A stretch of 7,561 nt of DNA, from positions 1 through 7,561 of the forward strand of contig WLMP01000038.1 of assembly GCA_009700155.1 (NCBI GenBank), in the 5' to 3' direction. The translations under genes and the position numbers were made by a program. The notes under the pieces are model-generated. The model searched no databases and was not told the DNA's origin. It was given only the letters and a program-made list of their open reading frames with translations. Of this stretch, positions 1-5,325 are shown in pieces (within the stretch, counting starts at the first letter, position 1; each line of letters begins with the position of its first letter). Source of the DNA: Actinomycetota bacterium (GTDB taxonomy: Bacteria > Actinomycetota > Actinomycetes > Nanopelagicales > Nanopelagicaceae).

Positions 1-56
1 CGTTGATATGCCGGTAATAAAGCATGGTAACTGCCTGTAAACTTCACTCACCACTT

Positions 57-149
57 GGAGACGTCGCATAGCCCGGTCTAGTGCGCCTCACTGCTAATGA
101 GGTTAACCCCTAAAGGGTTTCGGAGGTTCAAATCCTCTCGTCTCCGCCA
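57..149 (+). tRNA. tRNA-Ser(GCT) with encoded CCA
   Basis: This is a class II tRNA with a long variable arm. The 7-bp acceptor stem pairs GGAGACG (57-63) with CGTCTCC (139-145), followed by discriminator G146 and an encoded CCA (147-149). The anticodon stem CCTCA/TGAGG (86-90, 98-102) encloses loop CTGCTAA, which puts anticodon GCT at 93-95, so it reads AGC/AGU serine codons. The variable arm (about 103-121) forms an AACCC/GGGTT hairpin, as expected for tRNA-Ser. The T arm has TTCAAAT as its loop (127-133). Upstream, TTGATA at 3-8 could be a -35 element, but no convincing -10 lies at the right distance, so the promoter is uncertain. Confidence 0.97.
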
Positions 150-209
150 TTTAACATAACCTGTATTTGTATTACTCTTAATTCAACTATTTATAGAAAG
201 TAGAGCAAA

Positions 210-1208
210 ATGAAGGCAGCCGTAATCACAGGTATTGATCAGATTTCAATTGAAACCGTAGCCGATCCAATTTGCCAAGACCGAGAAGTAATTATTGAAG
301 TTGCTGCATCAGGAATTTGTGGAACTGATCTTCATATTTTAGAGGGCGAGTTTGCCCCAAGTCTGCCAATAATTCCTGGCCATGAATTTAGTGGAAAGAT
401 TATTGAGGTTGGAAAGAAAGTAACAGAGTTTAAGGTTGGCCAATTAGTAGCAGCTGATCCATCACTTTTTTGTGGTGAATGTTTTTACTGCAAGCGAGCC
501 CGTGGAAATCTCTGCCTTAACTGGAATGCAATTGGTGTAACAAAGCCAGGAGGAGCTGCACAGTTTGTGGCAGCGCCAGTAAAAAACCTTTACCTGTTAC
601 CACCTGAGATCGATGTTAAAGATGCCGGACTCATTGAGCCGCTTTCATGCGCAGTCCGTGGTTATGACGTGCTACCACGTATTCCAGGATCTAATTATTT
701 AATTTACGGCTCTGGCACTATGGGATTAATGATGATGGAGTTAGCAAGACGAAATGGCGCAGCTTCAGTATCTATGGTTGATATAAACAAAGAGCGCTTA
801 GAAACTGCTAAAAAGTTAGGTATTACTCAAGTTGCAACCTCTGCAGATGAGTTTGAAACTGAACATGGCTGGGATGTTGTAATAGATTGCACCGGAAATA
901 AAGCTGCAATCCAAGATGCAATTAAGCGAACTATGCCTGGTGGAACTTTCTTACAATTTGGTGTTGCAAATCTTGGCACTCGGATTGAAATCGATCCATT
1001 TTGGATCTACAACAAAGAAATTACAATTGCAGGATCAATGGCGGTACTACATAGCTTTGATCGTGCTGGTGACTTACTTGCATCTGGAATTTTAAAACCA
1101 GATGTAATGATTAGCCACCGTTTTGGGTTAAATGATTTTGTTAAGGCAGTAGATATGTTTAAAAATGGTATTGGTCGCAAAATGACTATAGAACCTAATA
1201 AACTGTAA
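210..1208 (+). CDS. Zinc-dependent medium-chain alcohol/polyol dehydrogenase
   Basis: This is a complete 332-residue member of the MDR zinc alcohol dehydrogenase family, close to the usual 330-350 residues. The N-terminal GroES-like domain shows catalytic zinc ligands C37 (in GICGTD) and H58-E59 (PGHE), and E143 in the EPLSC motif, as in sorbitol and threonine dehydrogenases. A structural zinc lobe has C88, C91, C94 and C102. The Rossmann domain carries YGSGTMG (GxGxxG, residues 167-172), with acidic D191 at the end of the second strand. By family rules D191 favours NAD(H) over NADP(H). The Glu-type site resembles sugar-alcohol or 2,3-diol dehydrogenases more than ethanol dehydrogenases, but the substrate cannot be read from sequence. 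The start is the ATG 60 nt after the tRNA-Ser CCA, preceded by a purine-rich GAAAGTAGAG (196-205) as a weak ribosome site. fprA follows after 37 nt, so co-transcription is possible. It is probably cytosolic. Confidence 0.93.
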   Translation: MKAAVITGIDQISIETVADPICQDREVIIEVAASGICGTDLHILEGEFAPSLPIIPGHEFSGKIIEVGKKVTEFKVGQLVAADPSLFCGECFYCKRARGNLCLNWNAIGVTKPGGAAQFVAAPVKNLYLLPPEIDVKDAGLIEPLSCAVRGYDVLPRIPGSNYLIYGSGTMGLMMMELARRNGAASVSMVDINKERLETAKKLGITQVATSADEFETEHGWDVVIDCTGNKAAIQDAIKRTMPGGTFLQFGVANLGTRIEIDPFWIYNKEITIAGSMAVLHSFDRAGDLLASGILKPDVMISHRFGLNDFVKAVDMFKNGIGRKMTIEPNKL

Positions 1209-1245
1209 TTAATTAAATATATCTATTCACGATAGGCTTTAACTT

Positions 1246-2553
1246 ATGAAGCAATACAAAATAGCTATTGTGGGCGCAGGTCCTGCAGGTTACTTCACAG
1301 CCCAGGCGCTACAAAAGGCACAAGATGATGAGATCACATTTGCCATTGATATGATCGAACGCCTGCCTACACCTTGGGGATTAGTTAGAAGTGGTGTTGC
1401 CCCAGATCATCCAAAAATTAAGACAGTTTCAAAGGTTTTTGAAAAGATCGCAAAAGAGAGTGGTTTTAGGTTGTTTGCAAATGTTGAGTTAGGTAAAGAT
1501 ATATCTTTAAAAGATTTGCGTGAAGCCTACGATGCGGTTGTGTTAGCAACTGGATCTACAATTGGGCGTAAATTAGGCATTCCTGGTGAAGAGTTAAGTA
1601 ATTGCATCTCTGCAGCAGATTTTGTTCCTTGGTATAACGCCCACCCTGATTTTACAAATGTCTCAGTTGATTTAGATGCTGATACTGCTGTGGTCATAGG
1701 TGCTGGAAATGTAGCGATGGATATTGCCAGAATGCTGGCACTTGATCCATCTGAATTAGAACCAACTGATACTGCATCTTATGCACTTGAAATCTTTAAG
1801 GCTAGCAAAGTAAGAAATGTTTATATCTGTGGCAGGCGCGGACCAGAACATGCTGCATTTACCGCTCCAGAGCTACGAGATCTACCAAAATTAGAAAATA
1901 CCGATGTTTACATAGATTCTGATCAGATTAATCAAGCAGTAATTCGTGTTGATCAAATGGGTGAAGTTGAAAAAGATTTAAGAAATAATCTAGAGGCTAT
2001 GCGTTTAATCGCAGAGCACAGCAAAAAAGGTGTCGATAGAAAACTTAACATTAATTTTTTAGCAGCTCCAAAAGAGATAAAGGGCAGCGGTAAAGTAGAG
2101 GAAGTTGTATTTACCATCAATGAAGTTAAAGATGGAAAAGTTGTGGCAACGGATAATACTTTCACAATCAAAACAGGTTTAGTAGTTACAGCAATTGGCT
2201 ATGACGCAGTTGAATACCCTGGCATAAAGATTGAAAATGGTCGAATAGCAAATATTGCAGGTCATGTTGAACACAATATTTATGTGACAGGTTGGGCAAA
2301 GCGCGGGCCAGTCGGTGTAATTGGCACAAACAAAAGTGATTCATCTGATGTAGTAGATCTGATTATTGAAAACTTAAAGGAGCCAAAAAACTCAACCGGT
2401 GTTGAAGGATTATTGAAATCAGGCCATGAGGTAATAGATCAAGTAGGGTGGGAAAAAATCAACGCATCTGAAGTGATTTCTGGTGAATTGGCTGGAAAGC
2501 CGCGTGTAAAAGAAGTTGATTGGAAGCGGTTAATAAGTTTGGGCACATCCTGA
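1246..2553 (+). CDS. fprA: Ferredoxin/flavodoxin-NADP+ reductase, FprA type
   Basis: This is a 435-residue flavoprotein of the adrenodoxin-reductase/mycobacterial FprA family, which moves electrons between NADPH and a ferredoxin or flavodoxin using one bound FAD. The FAD Rossmann motif VGAGPAG lies at residues 9-15. The family hallmark TPWGLVRSGVAPDHPKIK spans about 42-59. The NADPH-binding motif VIGAGNVAMDIARML is at 150-164, with the GRRGP phosphate-binding loop at 196-200 and AAFT just after. The C-terminal FAD/NADP closure GWAKRGPVGVIGTNK is at about 349-363. Length is near the roughly 455 residues of FprA, with no fused ferredoxin domain, so the partner is a separate protein outside this window. 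Likely roles are supplying electrons to cytochromes P450 or to iron-sulfur and other ferredoxin-dependent enzymes. The start has only a weak ribosome site (GATAGG, 1231-1236). The 3' end appears to contain the -35 element of the next tRNA promoter. Confidence 0.95.
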   Translation: MKQYKIAIVGAGPAGYFTAQALQKAQDDEITFAIDMIERLPTPWGLVRSGVAPDHPKIKTVSKVFEKIAKESGFRLFANVELGKDISLKDLREAYDAVVLATGSTIGRKLGIPGEELSNCISAADFVPWYNAHPDFTNVSVDLDADTAVVIGAGNVAMDIARMLALDPSELEPTDTASYALEIFKASKVRNVYICGRRGPEHAAFTAPELRDLPKLENTDVYIDSDQINQAVIRVDQMGEVEKDLRNNLEAMRLIAEHSKKGVDRKLNINFLAAPKEIKGSGKVEEVVFTINEVKDGKVVATDNTFTIKTGLVVTAIGYDAVEYPGIKIENGRIANIAGHVEHNIYVTGWAKRGPVGVIGTNKSDSSDVVDLIIENLKEPKNSTGVEGLLKSGHEVIDQVGWEKINASEVISGELAGKPRVKEVDWKRLISLGTS

Positions 2554-2567
2554 TAAATCGATAGACT
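2539..2567 (+). promoter_or_regulatory. Candidate promoter of tRNA-Arg
   Basis: TTGGGC (2539-2544) and TAGACT (2562-2567) are separated by 17 bp, giving a sigma70-like pair with a predicted start near 2574, about 10 nt before the mature tRNA-Arg. The -35 box lies inside the last codons of fprA. The match is only 3/6 and 4/6, so the call rests mostly on spacing and position. Confidence 0.35.
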
Positions 2568-2584
2568 TTCCAACGCTTTACTTT

Positions 2585-2657
2585 GCGCCCGTAGCTCAAC
2601 GGATAGAGCATCTGACTACGGATCAGAAGGTTCGGGGTTCGAATCCCTGCGGGCGCA
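2585..2657 (+). tRNA. tRNA-Arg(ACG), integration target
   Basis: This is an intact 73-nt tRNA. The acceptor stem is GCGCCCG (2585-2591) with CGGGCGC (2650-2656), and the discriminator is A2657. The D stem is GCTC/GAGC. The anticodon stem TCTGA/TCAGA (2611-2615, 2623-2627) encloses CTACGGA, so the anticodon is ACG (2618-2620). A34 would normally be edited to inosine by TadA to read CGN codons. The T loop is TTCGAAT. No CCA is encoded: the next bases are CTA. The tRNA-Ser in this window and the displaced copy of this tRNA at 5141-5186 both end in CCA. This suggests the 3' half here was delivered by an integrated element. A protein gene starts only 20 nt downstream, with no terminator visible between. 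Confidence 0.97.
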
Positions 2658-2658
2658 C
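2615..2658 (+). repeat. 44-bp direct repeat, proximal att-like copy
   Basis: This stretch runs from the anticodon stem/loop to one base past the discriminator of tRNA-Arg, and is identical over 44 bases to 5141-5184. The match stops at G2614 versus A5140 on the left and T2659 versus C5185 on the right. A core extending from the anticodon loop to the tRNA 3' end is the standard footprint of tyrosine-recombinase integration. I read it as the junction between the chromosomal 5' half of the tRNA and the element-supplied 3' half. Confidence 0.85.
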
Positions 2659-2677
2659 TAGTAACCTTTGGAGGATT

Positions 2678-3526
2678 ATGTATAAGAACATCACTCGATC
2701 GGGAGCAATTTTTTTATCTGCAATTGTTGTTATTGCACAACCTTCAATCGCTTCATCTGACAGCTTGCTAACTAAGGCAATCATTGAAGGTGGGGAGTGT
2801 CAGGTGCTAAACGAGGCAGCCTTACTGCCAGGAAGTTCAATGAAAGTTAGTTGTGTAGAAAAAGACAAAAAACTTATCTGGACAACAAATCCAGAGATAT
2901 ATAGACAGTTAAATACTGTTTCACAAACAACTCCTTGCGAGGCAGAGTGCCAAGCAGATCGTAAAGGAATTGCACAGGGTGAGGTTGAGGCGGCGGATGC
3001 CAAAACCTATTTTCCTAAATGGGTTACCGATGCACAAAAATTCTTTTCAAATTTAGTTTTAAAGAAAGTTAAAGAAGCCTTTGGTCAAGGCGAATACTCC
3101 TACATTAATCCAATGCCAGTACCCTCTCAGGATGCATTAAATAATCCCTCCACTTCAACTTTTGGGGCATATAAATTAACATTAAAAAATTGGTCAGAAG
3201 CAGAGCTAATCGGACTTAATAAAAATAGATTTCAAAACCCTGCCAGCCAATCTAGTTTGGGTAATAAAGTAAATTCACCCACCTCATCAATTAAGTTAGC
3301 GGTAGATAAGAATTCTGATGGCAAATATCTAATTGCGATTTTTTCTAATATCAGCGAAGAGTCGATAACTTTAAAAGCATCTAAAGGTAGTTCAAAGCAA
3401 ATCTCAATCGTAGTTAATACAGATAGTTATGACTATGGCTCCATACTCACCAGTCAAAAGCTGTCAGGTTATAAGCTTTTGGCAGGAGGCACCTCCAAGT
3501 CAAAGGCCAGCACAACTGTTAAGTAG
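2678..3526 (+). CDS. Secreted protein of unknown function, two-Cys module
   Basis: This encodes 282 residues. The N-terminus is a classical Sec signal peptide: K3/R7, a hydrophobic stretch at about 9-20, and likely cleavage after SIA near residue 25. The mature protein has four cysteines (C41, C59, C87, C91). The segment at about 38-70, with C41, C59 (VSCVEKDKK) and LIW, resembles a short two-cysteine module that recurs in secreted actinobacterial proteins ending in KKLVW; this comparison is from memory. Residues 112-145 look helical. The C-terminal third (about 205-275) alternates as in a beta-rich domain and ends in a Ser/Thr/Lys tail. No catalytic motif is recognised. The ATG has a strong GGAGG (2670-2674), but only 3 nt away, which is tight. 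The gene begins 20 nt behind tRNA-Arg, leaving no room for its own promoter, so read-through from the tRNA is likely. It is the only cargo of unit A. Confidence 0.8.
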   Translation: MYKNITRSGAIFLSAIVVIAQPSIASSDSLLTKAIIEGGECQVLNEAALLPGSSMKVSCVEKDKKLIWTTNPEIYRQLNTVSQTTPCEAECQADRKGIAQGEVEAADAKTYFPKWVTDAQKFFSNLVLKKVKEAFGQGEYSYINPMPVPSQDALNNPSTSTFGAYKLTLKNWSEAELIGLNKNRFQNPASQSSLGNKVNSPTSSIKLAVDKNSDGKYLIAIFSNISEESITLKASKGSSKQISIVVNTDSYDYGSILTSQKLSGYKLLAGGTSKSKASTTVK

Positions 3527-3556
3527 TAAAACTGATCAATCTTGAAAAACTACTAA

Positions 3557-3568
3557 TTCACCGGTGAA
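3557..3568. repeat. 12-bp perfect palindrome beside the decayed att copy
   Basis: TTCACCGGTGAA is a perfect palindrome ending exactly where the decayed tRNA half begins. The matching position next to the distal copy reads TTTACTGGCCAA (5130-5141), similar in 8 of its 12 bases. It could be part of an element-end recognition site, but it has no T-tract and is not a terminator. Chance is possible. Confidence 0.4.
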
Positions 3569-3612
3569 CCAAGGATCAGAGGGTTTGGAGTTCATATCCT
3601 TGTGGGTGCACT
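3568..3612 (+). repeat. Decayed copy of the tRNA-Arg 3' half
   Basis: Aligned without gaps to tRNA-Arg 2615-2659, 35 of 45 bases match. Eight of the ten differences are transitions, many C-to-T or G-to-A, as expected for neutral decay. GGATCAGA and the GGGTGCACT-like end remain recognisable. It reads CACT after the acceptor strand, like the proximal copy and unlike the distal CACC, so it appears to be element-type sequence. No 5' tRNA half precedes it, so it cannot be a tRNA. It marks an internal junction between two successive insertions. The rest of the 3527-3682 gap holds only the adjacent palindrome and a weak 6-bp inverted repeat (ACTGAT 3666-3671, ATCAGT 3678-3683) at the end of the next gene. 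Confidence 0.75.
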
Positions 3613-3682
3613 TCACGTTTGAGCATAAAATTACTGACGTTCTTACTCCTAATCAGAAGCAACTTACTGATCTAGTAATCAG

Positions 3683-4543
3683 TTAAGCCTTCTTGTAGCC
3701 AGTAGGACATTTTGAATTAGTGCCTTGAATTGTTTTAAGAGTTTTACCTTTTTTGCAAATTATCTTTGTTGCAGTTGGTGCACTAGAGACAACATACTTA
3801 ACATCTGCAATTTTTTCAAATAAACCGTCGGACCCCCCCTGCCTTAACTCTCCAATACAATCGCCTGTAGAAGCAAATGCCACACTACCCTTAAAGATTT
3901 TAGCTCTAAGACCTATGGCAAAAACTTTATCTCTAATTTCACTATTGTAAACAGTGTCATTGAAGTAAATACATTTACTTGGAAAGTAGATAAAGGTAGA
4001 AAGAGGCACTACTACATTTCTTTCGTATTTTTTGGCTGCTTCATCTAAAATTTTGCGAACAGGCTCCGATACTACTCGAAAATCACGCTGTACTTGTGTT
4101 TGTTTCACTACTTCAATTGACTTTTGAGCAAAAATTTCTCTAATCTCTGCGTAGTACTTCACCGAATTTTCTTGGGTCAAGAAATTTTTCGCGTACTTAG
4201 TTATAAACTCATTTATACTTTGATGTTTAAAAATAATTGACTGCTCGTTTATAACTTTGGAGACTTTAACATCTCTACTGCTGCAATTTCTACCCACATA
4301 ATTGTAAGTCGTAACCTCAGTGTGTTCGCCAAAAAGGTAGTACGAGTTAATATAATCAGGAATAGATTGAGTTTTCTTCTCCACTAAATCAAATCCAAGC
4401 AAACTTGTCACAGCCGCAGGAGTTCCATTAGTCCATTCACTATCTGCAAAATTAGCTAGGCATTTCTCAGAAGCATTAACTGGTAAAGCGGTGGGAATTA
4501 CTAGGCTTACTATCAGGGCGAAACTAATTGCTATTCGCTTCAT
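3683..4543 (-). CDS. Secreted protein of unknown function with C-terminal CxGK-CPxGYKK tail
   Basis: This encodes 286 residues from the chosen start. Two in-frame ATGs exist, at 4549 and 4543. The purine-rich AGTAGGG sits about 7 nt before the second but runs into the first, so 4543 is preferred. A Sec signal peptide (MKRIAIS, a hydrophobic core, cleavage after VNA near residue 24) precedes a mature protein with cysteines at about 28, 87, 191, 229, 263 and 279. The middle (about 110-175) is lysine- and glutamate-rich and probably helical. The last 25 residues (IICKKGK ... CPTGYKKA) match a short two-cysteine tail that I recall at the C-terminus of many secreted actinobacterial proteins, perhaps a cell-wall association module. 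The function is otherwise unknown. It is cargo of unit B and runs opposite to the tRNA. A G7 run falls in the codons for the GGS segment near residues 236-238. Confidence 0.78.
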   Translation of the reverse strand: MKRIAISFALIVSLVIPTALPVNASEKCLANFADSEWTNGTPAAVTSLLGFDLVEKKTQSIPDYINSYYLFGEHTEVTTYNYVGRNCSSRDVKVSKVINEQSIIFKHQSINEFITKYAKNFLTQENSVKYYAEIREIFAQKSIEVVKQTQVQRDFRVVSEPVRKILDEAAKKYERNVVVPLSTFIYFPSKCIYFNDTVYNSEIRDKVFAIGLRAKIFKGSVAFASTGDCIGELRQGGSDGLFEKIADVKYVVSSAPTATKIICKKGKTLKTIQGTNSKCPTGYKKA

Positions 4544-4689
4544 ACTCATACCCTACTAAATTCAACTAAATCCAGCCAGATCTATTGATTCAGAAAATGT
4601 TTAAATTTAGGAGATATTTCTAACTGGGGTGTATTAACAGGAGTCAACACAAATTAAACAAGGTGGGGTTGGTTAACTTGAGCAGGAAA

Positions 4690-4950
4690 TTACTTGTCAA
4701 AAAGCCAATCTTTTAGAAATGTGAACCCTGACCAGATTCCTGCAAGACAAAGAACTACAAACCAAACTATTGGAAATCCAGATATAAGTCCTCCAAAAAT
4801 AATGAATAAATCCCATATGAGATTTCCACCTAGCAAACTTTTTCCCGTATCACTAAACAAGATAACCAACCAAGCTATTGAATAAAGCAGCCAAATAAGA
4901 ATAAACACTTTTTTGATATTGATTCGCTTGCTCAAGGACCTATCGCTCAC
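4690..4950 (-). CDS. Small integral membrane protein, hypothetical
   Basis: This encodes 86 residues beginning at a GTG (4950-4948). A basic N-terminus (SKRINIKK) is followed by a hydrophobic segment at about 15-33, a short loop with DTGKSLLGG, and a second long hydrophobic stretch at about 44-75. It ends in KDWLFDK. This fits a two- or three-helix inner-membrane protein with its N-terminus in the cytoplasm. No family is recognised and no clear ribosome site precedes the GTG; a TTG at codon 6 is an alternative start. The opposite strand is also open here (4694-4885), but that frame encodes a hydrophilic, featureless peptide, and the hydrophobic pattern supports the - strand. The gene lies 140 nt upstream of the secreted-protein gene in the same direction, within unit B. 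Confidence 0.5.
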   Translation of the reverse strand: MSDRSLSKRINIKKVFILIWLLYSIAWLVILFSDTGKSLLGGNLIWDLFIIFGGLISGFPIVWFVVLCLAGIWSGFTFLKDWLFDK

Positions 4951-5102
4951 TTGTTCAGTTTACTTCTTGTCCGTTCCCTGGCCGTTCAGCAACCTATTTA
5001 TTAGTTTAATTCTGTGTAATAATCACTCCTGAAGGACAACGGATAGAGCATTTGACTTTCTGATTGGGCGTAAGCACAGTCGGAAAGATAGGCAAGCAAA
5101 GG

Positions 5103-5127
5103 TGAGTTTTAGGTAACTAAAAGCTCA
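5103..5127 (+). other. GTAA-capped hairpin inside the split tRNA
   Basis: TGAG-TTTTAG, a GTAA loop, then CTAAAA-(G)-CTCA form a 10-bp stem with a single bulged G5123 and a GNRA-type tetraloop. It lies in the insert separating the tRNA halves. It could be a structured RNA element or an integrase/excisionase arm site. There is no T-tract, so it is not a standard terminator. Confidence 0.45.
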
Positions 5128-5140
5128 TATTTACTGGCCA

Positions 5141-5184
5141 ACTACGGATCAGAAGGTTCGGGGTTCGAATCCCTGCGGGCGCAC
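5141..5184 (+). repeat. 44-bp direct repeat, distal att-like copy
   Basis: This is identical to 2615-2658, covering the tRNA-Arg anticodon region to the discriminator plus one C. Unlike the proximal copy it continues into CCA, matching what a native tRNA 3' end in this genome looks like. It is read as the chromosomal 3' half displaced by the islet. Confidence 0.85.
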
Positions 5185-5264
5185 CAGCTAAATTCAAATA
5201 TGAAATTCTCTATTTTGTAATCGTAAAAATTTATGATCAGGATAAATTACATTACTTAGCTATT

Positions 5265-5309
5265 TTAGATATTAAGTTGGAGATAAGCACTATAAAAATG
5301 CATATCTAA
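5265..5309 (+). promoter_or_regulatory. Inverted repeat around a -10-like box upstream of the lipoprotein gene
   Basis: TTAGATAT (5265-5272) and ATATCTAA (5302-5309) are perfect 8-bp inverted arms separated by 29 nt. Between them lies TATAAA (5291-5296), a plausible -10 box giving a start near 5303, about 23 nt before the lipoprotein ATG. No good -35 box is present at 16-18 bp. A second AT-rich hairpin (AATTTAT 5228-5234, ATAAATT 5242-5248) lies upstream. The arms could bind a dimeric regulator. The rest of the 5187-5325 gap shows nothing else. Confidence 0.3.
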
Positions 5310-5325
5310 GCGGTACTATCACCCA

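Larger units (their letters stand above)
2615..5184. mobile_element. Small tRNA-Arg genomic islet (two tandem units)
   Basis: About 2.6 kb lies between two perfect 44-bp copies of the tRNA-Arg 3' half, with a third decayed copy (3568-3612) inside. The copies split the island into unit A (about 2659-3567, one secreted protein on the + strand) and unit B (about 3613-5140, a secreted protein and a small membrane protein on the - strand, plus a split tRNA relic). No integrase, excisionase, transposase or replication gene is visible, so these would be remnants or satellites mobilised by an integrase elsewhere. Composition is not obviously different from the flanks by eye. The boundary logic is seen in the sequence. 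The mechanism is inferred from known tRNA-targeting islands. Confidence 0.7.
5025..5186 (+). pseudogene. Split tRNA-Arg relic: decayed 5' half, 83-nt insert, intact 3' half with CCA
   Basis: Bases 5025-5057 align gap-free with the 5' half of tRNA-Arg (2585-2617) at 26 of 33 positions, and C5037-T5057 match 20 of 21. The 3' half is perfect from 5141 and continues into CCA (5184-5186). Between the halves lie 83 nt (5058-5140), with ACT present at both edges (5055-5057 and 5141-5143). The acceptor stem would have mismatches at its first and third pairs, and the D stem has two mismatches (GGAC against GAGC), so even a joined product would be a poor tRNA. The 3' half is probably the chromosomal end displaced by island integration. 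The origin of the 5' half is unclear. Confidence 0.75.

Noticed and set aside
1953..2171. Minus-strand open frame inside fprA
   Set aside because: It lies wholly within the conserved FprA reading frame, has no family features, and is a shadow. The same applies to 2800-3003 (-), 3753-3950 (+) and 4694-4885 (+).
3568..3612. A second tRNA gene in the 3527-3682 gap
   Set aside because: Only a decayed 3' half is present. There is no 5' acceptor strand, D arm or complete anticodon stem upstream.
5031..5070. tRNA-Lys-like fragment (GAGCATTTGACTTTC)
   Set aside because: It resembles the 5' half of tRNA-Lys(TTT), but no matching TCAAA strand follows and the alignment to tRNA-Arg is longer (26/33).
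5055..5140. Self-splicing group I intron in tRNA-Arg
   Set aside because: The anticodon-loop position, the P1-like pairing and the GNRA hairpin are suggestive. But 83-86 nt is far below the roughly 200 nt of the smallest known tRNA group I introns, no P3-P8 core motifs are visible, no terminal G precedes the 3' half, and the 5' half would give a badly mispaired acceptor and D stem.
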